A stretch of DNA of 8,616 nt, taken from assembly GCA_002430605.1 (NCBI GenBank), contig DJBY01000069.1, positions 3,578-12,193 on the forward strand, given 5' to 3'. Position numbers and translations under genes: made by a program. Each line of letters begins with the position of its first letter. The first letter of the stretch is position 1. The notes beneath the pieces were generated by a model. It was given only the letters and a program-made list of their open reading frames with translations, was not told the DNA's origin and did no database searches. Below are positions 1-8,200 of this stretch, piece by piece. The stretch is from Opitutia bacterium UBA5964 (GTDB taxonomy: Bacteria > Verrucomicrobiota > Verrucomicrobiia > Opitutales > Coraliomargaritaceae).

Positions 1-2370
1 GTCGAAGAATTTGAGCAACTCGCGATCTTGAATCAAGGTGACACCATCGTGCGGATCAAAGACATCGCCGAAGTCGAACTCGGCGGCGATGACTATAGCT
101 CCGAGGTGCGCTTCTCCGGCAAGCAGGCGGTCTTCATCGGCATGCACGTGCTGCCCAACGCCAACACCGTCGACGTGATCAAAGCCGTGCGCGCCGAACT
201 CGACGTAATCAAAGGCGAGCTCCCAGAGGGCATCGAAGCCAATATCGGCTATGACTCGACCATCTATATCGAAGAGTCGATCTTTGAAGTAGTCAAAACA
301 CTCACCGAGACCTTGATCATCGTGATGGTGGTCATCTTCTGCTTTATGGGTCGGATCCGCACCGTGCTCGTGCCGATCATCACCATTCCAATCTCACTCA
401 TCGGCGCGGTCTTTCTGATGCAGTTGTTCGGCTTCTCGATCAATTTGCTCACATTACTGGCAGTCGTGCTCTCGGTCGGCATCGTCGTGGACGATGCGAT
501 TATTGTGGTGGAAAACATCGAACGCCACCTCGAAGCCGGCATGAAACCGATCGAATCGGCACTCCTTGGCGTGCGCGAACTGATCGGACCGGTCATTGCC
601 ACCACACTCGTGCTGGTTGCGGTTTACCTACCGATCGCCTTCCAAGGCGGACTCACCGGATCGCTGTTTCGCGAGTTTGCGCTCACGCTGTGCGGCGCTG
701 TGATCATATCAACCATCGTGGCACTCACCCTCAGTCCGATGATTTCGTCCAAGCTCCTCAAGAGCGGTGAACATACTGGGCTTGCACTGCTCATCAACAA
801 TGGCTTTGACCGTTTGAGAAAAACTTACGGCGGCATTTTACGAACCAGCCTGCAAACTCGTTGGGTCATTTACTGCTGTTGGGGCGTGCTCACTCTCATG
901 TGCCTGCCGATGTTCGTGCTCTCGCCCAAGGAACTGGCACCGACCGAAGACCAAGGTGTGATTTTTGGCATCGTCGATGCACCTGCCAACTATGCGATCG
1001 AAGAAACCTCTCGTTTCACCGAAAAAGCCAACGACGTATTTTTCAGCTTTCCAGAAACCGCCTACAGCTTTCAGTTGACTTACCCGAATGGTGGTTTCAG
1101 CGGCATGATTCTCGCTCCGTGGAGTGAGCGCCAACGCACTGTCTTCGACATCATACCCGAAGCTCAAATGGGACTCGGCGCGATTTCTGGAGTTCGAATC
1201 TTCCCCGTCACCCCTGCCGCACTGCCTGGCGGCAGCGACTTTCCGGTGGACTTCATCGTCGCCTCCACTGCTGAGCCCGAAGAGATCCTCAAATTTGTGC
1301 GGCAAATCCACGACAAAGCAATTGCCAGCGGTCGCTTCGCCTTTCCGCCGATTATCGACACCAAGATCGACCAACCACAGACTCAATTCGTAATTGATCA
1401 TGATATGGTCAGCTCGCTCGGGCTCGACCAACGCGCCATCGGTGCCGACCTCGGCGCACTCATCGGCGGCGGTTATGTGAATCGCTTCAACATCGACGGG
1501 CGCAGCTATAAAGTGATTCCTCAAATCAAACGGGCCGGCCGCCTGAATGCCGATCAGCTCCAGGACATCTACATCAAAGGCCCAGAAGACAAGCTAATCC
1601 AACTCAGCACCGTCGCCACGCTCGAAGACAGTGTGCAGCCACGCTCGCTCAATCGTTTCCAGCAATTCAACGCCGTAAAAATGAGCGGCGTCTATATGGG
1701 TCCACTCGACCAAGGTCTCAAGTTTCTCGAAGACGCCGCCGCCGAAATCTTGCCCGACGGCTATCGGGTCGACTACGACGGCGAATCACGCCAACTCCGC
1801 ACTGAGGGCAATAAATTCCTGCCCGCGTTCTGTCTCGCGCTGGTGCTAATCTTTATGGTGCTCGCGGCGCAGTTCAATAGTTTCCGCGACCCCTTCATCA
1901 TCCTGCTCGGCTCGGTGCCACTGGCGATGTTTGGCGCATTGATCTTTACCTTCTTAAAAATGCTCAGCCCGAGCGTGCCCTTCTGGACGGACGGTTGGAC
2001 GACCACACTGAATATCTACTCACAAGTCGGTCTGGTCACACTCGTCGGCCTGGTCGCCAAGAACGGTATTTTAATCGTCGAATTCGCCAATCAACTACAA
2101 CGCGAAGGCAAAGCAAAGCTCGATGCGATTCAAGAAGCCAGCGAAGTGCGCTTACGGCCGATTTTAATGACCACCGTCGCCACCGTAGCGGGTCACTTTC
2201 CGCTCACACTGGTCACTGGTGCGGGTGCTGAAGCACGTAACTCGATCGGCCTCGTCCTCGTCGGCGGCATGGCAATCGGCACGCTGTTCACGCTGCTCTT
2301 TCTACCGTCGATCTATATGCTCATCGCCAAAGACCGCAACAGCGGTGCGACGGGGGTTGAGATCGCGTAG
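1..2370 (+). CDS. RND multidrug efflux pump inner-membrane subunit, HAE1/AcrB family (5'-truncated by window edge)
   Basis: The reading frame is open from base 1 to a TAG stop at 2368-2370 and gives 789 residues. The first residues (VEEFEQLAIL) match the porter-domain stretch of AcrB/MexB just before the RVKDVAxVELG-type segment, seen here as VRIKDIAEVELGG. About 240 N-terminal residues therefore lie outside the window, and the in-frame TTG at 28 is not a real start. Visible features are a hydrophobic helix block (about residues 95-235) with the proton-relay pair VVDDAIIVVENIER (D164, D165, equivalent to AcrB D407/D408), a large periplasmic porter loop (about 310-605), and a second membrane block with GLVAKNGILIVEF (K687, equivalent to AcrB K940). 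Family knowledge: such proteins are trimeric proton/drug antiporters of the inner membrane that work with a periplasmic adaptor and an outer-membrane channel. The partners are not visible here and may lie upstream. The proton-relay residues are intact, so the pump looks functional. Its substrate cannot be deduced. Confidence 0.95.
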   Translation, partial: VEEFEQLAILNQGDTIVRIKDIAEVELGGDDYSSEVRFSGKQAVFIGMHVLPNANTVDVIKAVRAELDVIKGELPEGIEANIGYDSTIYIEESIFEVVKTLTETLIIVMVVIFCFMGRIRTVLVPIITIPISLIGAVFLMQLFGFSINLLTLLAVVLSVGIVVDDAIIVVENIERHLEAGMKPIESALLGVRELIGPVIATTLVLVAVYLPIAFQGGLTGSLFREFALTLCGAVIISTIVALTLSPMISSKLLKSGEHTGLALLINNGFDRLRKTYGGILRTSLQTRWVIYCCWGVLTLMCLPMFVLSPKELAPTEDQGVIFGIVDAPANYAIEETSRFTEKANDVFFSFPETAYSFQLTYPNGGFSGMILAPWSERQRTVFDIIPEAQMGLGAISGVRIFPVTPAALPGGSDFPVDFIVASTAEPEEILKFVRQIHDKAIASGRFAFPPIIDTKIDQPQTQFVIDHDMVSSLGLDQRAIGADLGALIGGGYVNRFNIDGRSYKVIPQIKRAGRLNADQLQDIYIKGPEDKLIQLSTVATLEDSVQPRSLNRFQQFNAVKMSGVYMGPLDQGLKFLEDAAAEILPDGYRVDYDGESRQLRTEGNKFLPAFCLALVLIFMVLAAQFNSFRDPFIILLGSVPLAMFGALIFTFLKMLSPSVPFWTDGWTTTLNIYSQVGLVTLVGLVAKNGILIVEFANQLQREGKAKLDAIQEASEVRLRPILMTTVATVAGHFPLTLVTGAGAEARNSIGLVLVGGMAIGTLFTLLFLPSIYMLIAKDRNSGATGVEIA

Positions 2371-2379
2371 CGCGTTGGT

Positions 2380-2399
2380 CAGGGATAACACCCGCCTAC
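2380..2399 (-). repeat. REP-like palindromic element, copy A (degenerate)
   Basis: This short palindrome lies just after the efflux gene stop. GGG (2382-2384) pairs with CCC (2391-2393) around a 6-base loop, followed by CCTAC. It shares GGGATAA, CCC and CTAC with copy C at 2501-2522, in the same orientation. It is the weakest of the three copies and could be chance similarity. Confidence 0.4.
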
Positions 2400-2435
2400 T
2401 TCCATCGCTACGTAACGCCGAAAATAGCGAAGTTT

Positions 2436-2457
2436 GTAGTGAGCGGGTTTACTCCGC
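2436..2457 (+). repeat. REP-like palindromic element, copy B
   Basis: The element begins GTAGTGA and contains GGGTTTA. GCGG (2443-2446) can pair with CCGC (2454-2457) around a 7-base loop. Aligned with the reverse complement of copy C (2501-2522) it matches at 15 of 22 positions: GTAG, GA, GGGTTTA and CC are conserved. The stem bases differ, but each copy keeps its own pairing (GCGG/CCGC here, CTGGG/CCCAG in C). This points to a hairpin conserved by structure. It lies between two convergent genes, a typical place for REP elements. Confidence 0.6.
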
Positions 2458-2500
2458 ATCTGGAATGCCCTCGCTGGAATAGATCTAGAACTCTGCCATC

Positions 2501-2522
2501 CTGGGATAAACCCAGTCGCTAC
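2501..2522 (-). repeat. REP-like palindromic element, copy C
   Basis: This contains a perfect 5-bp hairpin, CTGGG (2501-2505) with CCCAG (2511-2515) around the loop ATAAA, followed by TCGCTAC. Read on the - strand it is GTAGCGA-CTGGG-TTTAT-CCCAG, the same architecture as copy B in the opposite orientation. There is no T-run after it, so it is not a classical intrinsic terminator, although it may block or stabilise the 3' ends of the convergent transcripts. Confidence 0.6.
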
Positions 2523-2561
2523 ACAGCTACTTTTGAATTTGTAAGGGCACGCCCCCCCCTC

Positions 2562-3395
2562 TCAGACCATCTCAAACACCACGGCAGTGGTGTTATCCTT
2601 ACCATCAGTCTGCACGGCTTCGGTTACCAGCATCTCGGCTGGCGTGCCCTTTAGATGTGGCGCCGGGTTACGAATGATTCGCTCCATTCCACGGTCAAAA
2701 AGACCTCCGACCAAACCATCGGAGCAAATTAAAAAACGATCACCTGACTCATAGCCGATCGCACCAAACTGCGGACTGAGGTTCTGGTTCTTCCCGCCAA
2801 GTACTTGTTGCAGGGCATTGCGCCCAGCATGGCTACGCGCTGCCTTCTCAGTCAATTGGCCATCACGCTGCAACCAGCCTACATGCGTGTGATCGTGGCT
2901 GACTTGATTGATACCGCCCTCTTTGGGCAGATGATAAATACGACTATCCCCGACATGCGCAAAATAAAGCCAATCGGGGCGCACCCAGCAAAGACTCAAG
3001 GTAGCACCCATACCTTGCAGCTCTTCATAACTGAATCCTAGGTGCGTAAGTTCGGCGTGGATCTGATCGAATAACTCACTTAAAATATCCTGAAAGCCGA
3101 TGTCGATGCCCGCAGCCGCGGAGCGAAAACTCTGCGGAAATAGCCGAGTGATCTTATCGATCGCGATACGACTCGCAAAATCGCCCGCCTTGGCACCGCC
3201 CATGCCGTCGCTGACCGCAAAAATAAAGTCATTCGCCTCGAGTTCCGCTTCGCCGTATTTACCGAGGCGCTTCAGGCCCTCACCGTCCACTGCAAGCAAC
3301 AGAAAGGAATCTTGGTTATCCTTACGAAAACGCCCGACATCTGTTTGTCCAAACCAACGCACTATCTTAGCTGAATCTGCTGTCTCGTCTGTCAT
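2562..3395 (-). CDS. PP2C-family serine/threonine protein phosphatase
   Basis: The 277-residue protein spans a full bacterial PP2C (PPM) domain of the PphA/Stp type, with the family motifs in order: VGRFRKDNQD (about residues 20-29), FAVSDGMGG (DGMGG 63-67), GATLSLCW, AHVGDSR (GDSR 149-152), LICSDGL (225-228) and GKDNTTAVV (DN 267-268). The aspartates are those that bind the two or more Mn/Mg ions in the family, so the enzyme is predicted active. It hydrolyses phospho-Ser/Thr in the cytoplasm. There is no signal peptide, membrane helix or extra sensor domain. I chose the ATG at 3395 because GGAAAG lies 7 nt upstream and the kinase-like gene ends only 2 nt before it. An in-frame GTG at 3410 would add 5 residues and overlap the upstream gene by 13 nt. 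The gene is the second in a two-gene unit and probably reverses phosphorylation in the same pathway as its neighbour (inference). Confidence 0.95.
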   Translation of the reverse strand: MTDETADSAKIVRWFGQTDVGRFRKDNQDSFLLLAVDGEGLKRLGKYGEAELEANDFIFAVSDGMGGAKAGDFASRIAIDKITRLFPQSFRSAAAGIDIGFQDILSELFDQIHAELTHLGFSYEELQGMGATLSLCWVRPDWLYFAHVGDSRIYHLPKEGGINQVSHDHTHVGWLQRDGQLTEKAARSHAGRNALQQVLGGKNQNLSPQFGAIGYESGDRFLICSDGLVGGLFDRGMERIIRNPAPHLKGTPAEMLVTEAVQTDGKDNTTAVVFEMV

Positions 3396-3397
3396 AA

Positions 3398-3832
3398 CTA
3401 TGCTTTCCACTCATCTCGGTTCGGATTCGACTGCATTTTAGGCGAAGGCGGATAGCCCGGCTCCAAAATGGTCGCAAACTCGAAATCAATCACACAAAAC
3501 CGGCCAAGCTGCGCATTATAGGTGATATTACGCACCTCCGCGTCATCATGACGGACGCCGTATTGCTCCAGCTCCGCAAAGATCAGCTTTTTCTTATCAT
3601 CACTCACATGATCGACGAGCTTACCGCAGTTACTCGTCACCAAATACAGCCCATCATCTTCCTTCTCTATGACTTGAGGCACAAAGGCGCAGCCATGCTT
3701 CTGCAGAAAGTCCAACACTCGCACTTCGTTCTCATAACGCTCACGCGCCTGCGGCCCCTTAAACCTCTTATGCACACGGCCATCATAACCAATATGAACG
3801 ACTGCCCGCGCAGTATTTTTAGCCTCATGCAT
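3398..3832 (-). CDS. Minimal protein-kinase-like protein (RIO/Bud32-like small kinase fold, putative)
   Basis: The ATG at 3832 gives 144 residues; an in-frame TTG at 3874 would give 158. Neither has a convincing ribosome-binding site. The protein carries a compressed kinase core: HKRFKG (a candidate ATP-binding lysine, about K22), an acidic helix ERYENEVRVLDFLQ (candidate alpha-C glutamate), a hinge-like LYLVTSNCGKLV, a catalytic-loop match HDDAEVRN (H95, D97, N102, fitting H-x-D-x4-N), and VIDFEFAT in place of the usual DFG (D116 kept, glycine replaced by glutamate). The usual lysine or similar residue two after the catalytic Asp is glutamate. Only about 25 residues follow the DFE motif, so the activation segment and most of the C-lobe are absent. 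This resembles small atypical kinases of the RIO/Bud32 or lipopolysaccharide-kinase type more than Hanks kinases. The stop codon is 2 nt upstream of the PP2C start, so the pair is very likely one operon. The kinase-like fold is fairly clear; catalytic activity and substrate are unknown. Confidence 0.7.
   Translation of the reverse strand: MHEAKNTARAVVHIGYDGRVHKRFKGPQARERYENEVRVLDFLQKHGCAFVPQVIEKEDDGLYLVTSNCGKLVDHVSDDKKKLIFAELEQYGVRHDDAEVRNITYNAQLGRFCVIDFEFATILEPGYPPSPKMQSNPNRDEWKA
3403..3408 (-). promoter_or_regulatory. Shine-Dalgarno-like site for the PP2C gene
   Basis: On the - strand GGAAAG ends 7 nt before the ATG at 3395. It lies inside the last codons of the upstream kinase-like gene, which fits translational coupling and favours the ATG over the GTG at 3410. 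Confidence 0.5.
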
Positions 3833-3937
3833 ATATAAATGGTCAATTTGAGCCTGCCGCCTTCTATTTGGCAAGAACTCGTCGGGATTCTGGTCAGATT
3901 TATTAAATCGTGGCCAAAAAAACTTGCGATGCCTTCG

Positions 3938-3954
3938 TTGGCACGCATTTTGCT
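3938..3954 (+). promoter_or_regulatory. Sigma-54 (RpoN) -24/-12 promoter of glnII
   Basis: The sequence reads TTGGCACG, CATT, TTGCT, which fits the sigma-54 consensus YTGGCACG-N4-TTGCW at every defined position. The invariant GG (3940-3941) and GC (3952-3953) are 10 bases apart, as required. The predicted transcription start is about 3964-3966, giving a leader of about 85 nt before the glnII ATG at 4049. Sigma-54 promoters need an AAA+ enhancer-binding protein such as NtrC. I could not find a clear NtrC dyad in the 200 bases upstream, so the activator and its site remain open. The site lies within the divergent intergenic region shared with the kinase-like gene. Confidence 0.85.
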
Positions 3955-3967
3955 AAATTTGTTTGTC

Positions 3968-4004
3968 TTTAAAAATGAGTTCGATCTGTTCATTCATTTT
4001 AAAA
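3968..4004 (+). other. AT-rich imperfect inverted repeat in the glnII leader
   Basis: TTTAAAAATGA (3968-3978) is mirrored by TCATTTTAAA (from 3995), with one unpaired A, separated by about 16 bases. It lies just downstream of the predicted sigma-54 start site, in the untranslated leader of glnII. The stem is almost entirely A-T and would be weak as RNA. It could instead be a DNA-binding dyad or chance in AT-rich sequence. Confidence 0.25.
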
Positions 4005-4048
4005 ACTGCTTAATAGACAATTCAACGATAACTTATTCACAAATTATT

Positions 4049-5074
<1,026 letters not shown>

Positions 5075-5094
5075 GTCGACGCACTTTTTCAATC

Positions 5095-5126
5095 AACGCC
5101 ACTCCTTCGAGAGTGGCGTTTTTTTT
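5095..5126 (+). terminator. Rho-independent terminator of glnII
   Basis: A perfect 10-bp stem, AACGCCACTC (5095-5104) with GAGTGGCGTT (5111-5120), closes a 6-base loop CTTCGA and runs into eight consecutive T residues (5119-5126). It begins 20 nt after the glnII stop codon, so glnII is transcribed as a single unit separate from addA. Confidence 0.93.
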
Positions 5127-5289
5127 GTGTCGATCCGCTCGTGGTGCAGGTGCAAGCAACACTCTGAGGCTATGCTCGAGCGTGCCAAGGTTCGCCCCTG
5201 CAAATGAAATCACCAGCAGACGCGATTCTCGACAGTGAAATCGGTATTGTAGATGGACAAGCATCACCTGCGTCCTAGCATTTGAGCCA

Positions 5290-8200
5290 TTGAACTCACT
5301 TCAGAATATTGCGATCTCTGCTTCCGCCGGTTCGGGTAAGACCTATACCCTCACCAATCGCTTCATCTATCTGCTGCATGCCTTTGAGCAACCAGAGCGT
5401 ATTATCGCCCTGACCTTCACACGCACCGCCGCCGGTGAGTTCTTTCATAAGATCATCGAGAAGCTTTGCGACGCGGCCGAGGACTCCGCCGAGGCTGGAA
5501 GACTCTCCAAAGAGCTAGTGATCACTGCCGACTGTGCGCGCTACCACCACCTGCTACACTTGCTGATCAACAGCATGCACAAGCTCAACCTACAGACGCT
5601 CGACAGCTTTTTCTTCCGTGTCGTTTCCAGCTTCGCACTCGAACTCGGCCTCTCTGGCAGCCTCAAGCTCCTCGACGAAAGCAGCGAACCACGCATGCGC
5701 AACGAAGTGCGCGACAGCATCGTGCACCGCCCTGGCGAACTCACCACCGAGCTCAACGAATTTTGGCACGCCTTCAAACAAGCCACTTATGGACAAGAGG
5801 CACGCAGCATTGAGAAAGTCGTCTCTGACTTCATTGAGCAGCTGTACACCCTCTACCTCGACACCCCAGCTGCCGATCGCTGGGGACAAGCCGCCACGAT
5901 TTGGCCACAGGGTTGCCCGTGGCAGACCAGCGCCGCGCCCGACTGGGAGCAGCTGGCCAACAATCTACTCGCCGCCCTCCCCGACGATTTAGGCAAAGCG
6001 CAGGTCAATGGCTTTAACTCCGCAGCCAATTGCATTCGCAACTACGTTGGCGACGAAACGCTCAATGCATTATTAAAGAACGCACTCGCCGTCGCAGCCG
6101 ATGTGTTCGCCGGCAACGCAGTCTTTAAAGTCAGCAAAGACATCAGCATCAGCGGTCCACTCTGCAACGCCCTCGCCGACTGCTTACGCGCGATCGTATG
6201 GCACCACCTGAAGCGCGCGCTTGAAAACACCCAAGGCGTGCACCGCATCCTGCAGGCCTATCACGATAACTACGACCGTATCGTGCGCCGCCCCGGACGC
6301 CTCGCCTTCGCCGATCTCACCCATTTACTCGCGCCCGACTCCGCAGGTTCGCCGATGGCCGAAGTCGATCCGATGACGCGGCAACTGATGGACTTCCGCC
6401 TCGACGGACAATTCGACCACTGGCTATTCGATGAATTCCAAGATACCAGCCGCCCGCAGTGGGAAGTCGTGGCCAACCTGATCGACGAGATCGTGCAAGA
6501 CGACTCTGGCGAGCGATCCTTTTTCTACGTCGGCGACACCAAGCAATGTCTCTACCTCTGGCGCAACAGCGACGACCGCCTGTTTCACGATATCCAAGCG
6601 CACTACAACGCCGGCGGCGCAAATCGTATCGTCAAACAACCGCTTTCGATGTCTTGGCGCTCAGCTCCTCCAATCCTCGACGCGGTCAACGAGGTTTTTG
6701 AAGACAACGCCCTAATAGCCGAAACCTTCTCTGCTGATGCCGCCATCCGCTGGGCACACGCATGGCAAACGCACGAAGCATCCCCCGCCACCAAAGACTT
6801 TAGTGGCTTCAGTTGCTGGATTGAAGCGCAGAAAAGCGACAGCCCCACACGCAACGAACTGATCCTCAAACTACTTCAAGACCTCAACCCGATCGAACGC
6901 GGCATGAGTGTTGGCGTGTTAGTGCGTAAGAATGCCGATGCCAACGAAGTCGCCGACTACCTACGCGAGAACTGCTCACTACCGATCCATACCGGATCAG
7001 CCATCAAACCCGCGGTCGACAACGCCGCGGGCGCTGCGCTACTCGCATTGCTCAATCTAGCCGCCCACCCTGGCGATGCCCATGCGCTAGGCTACCTCAC
7101 TCTGATCGATGTCTCCACCGACGGCCCAGCACTCGCCAGTGCCGCCGAGGAACTACGCACACGCCTACTCTCAGATAGTAATGAAAGTGCCGTGCGCTGG
7201 GCGACCGAGCGGATCTCCGCTCACCTACCCGCTGGCGACACACGTCACCGCGAACGCCTCAATCAACTGATTGAGAAAGCACGTGCCTTCGACAGTGAGG
7301 AGCGCCGCGACATCGATGGTCTGATTCACTTCCTTAGAAAGTGTCGCAGCGGCGAGTGCCATGCTGGAGATGCCGTGATCATCGAGACGATCCATAAATC
7401 CAAAGGTCTGGAATACGACGTGGTGATCCTCGTCAACGAAGACAAGACCGCGCGCAGCGAAACGCGGATCAATCCGCTACTTGATTCGCAAGGCAAAGCG
7501 GATTGGATCATGGAGCCGATTAAAAAAGACCTGATGCAGGCCGACCCGATACTCAACCAACTCTTGGAACAAAGTATCAGTCAACGCGGGTTCGGCAATC
7601 TCTGCACTCTTTACGTCGCGATGACACGCGCCAAACAAGGGCTCTATATGATCAGCGACCTCAAGGGCGCACACAAAGGCACGACTGTAAATTACCTCAA
7701 AGAACGCCTCGGCACCGAGGCTAAAACAATCGAGCTCTTCCCAAAATCCAACTACCCGCTTCTCTGGAGCACGGGCGATCCGCAATGGCACAACTCTTTT
7801 AAATCGACCGCGCAACCAACAACCAATAGCCCACAACCATCAGCGCCCGCCTTCGATCCGGCACATCCGCGGCTACAGTTGGCACGGCCATCGACTGGCA
7901 AGGCACGTCCACTCGACGCCGCCAAATGCTTCGACCTCGATGAGCACGCCAGCATCTTTGGCACCGCGCTGCACGACGCCTTCGAGCAAATTGAATGGTT
8001 AGAAGCCATCAGAGACCAGCAGCCATCAGCCGAAGACAATAACCTCACACTCGACCTCTTTAAACAACCCGTGCAGGGCAACGCTCCGTCGTTGCCGCAT
8101 ACGGAAATGACGGAGCATTTCCCTCCAGAAGTGAGAGACGCGCTCACCCTCTGCTTCGATAATCCCGAAATTCGCACACTCTTTACCAAGCCGGAAACAG

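Noticed and set aside
28..30. TTG at 28 as the start of the RND gene
   Set aside because: The frame is open to base 1 and the residues before it match the AcrB family, so the gene simply continues upstream.
838..1524. A long open frame (228 codons) on the - strand
   Set aside because: It lies wholly inside the RND pump gene, antisense to it, and its translation has no recognisable domain. It is a shadow caused by codon bias.
3911..3927. A second sigma-54-like sequence (TGGCC ... TTGC)
   Set aside because: The GG and GC pairs are 12 bases apart instead of 10, a spacing not tolerated by sigma-54, and the -24 block is otherwise poor.
3700..3930. An NtrC-type upstream activating dyad (TGCAC-N-GTGCA-like)
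   Set aside because: Only single partial half-sites such as TGCACA were seen; no paired half-sites with the right spacing.
3988..4016. A sigma-70 promoter before glnII (TGTTCA, 17 bases, TTAATA)
   Set aside because: The -35 box matches only 3 of 6 positions and the -10 box is poorer; the sigma-54 site explains the region better.
3839..4048. N-terminal extension of glutamine synthetase to the ATG at 3839
   Set aside because: The extra 70 residues are not part of the GSII family, the region is AT-rich, and it contains the sigma-54 promoter. MAKIKLEY at 4049 is the natural start.
5127..5289. A small gene or clear promoter between the glnII terminator and addA
   Set aside because: The only open frame is antisense and overlaps the terminator and the end of glnII. 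TCGACA near 5230 lacks a -10 box at a usable distance. I see nothing supportable here, although an addA promoter presumably exists.
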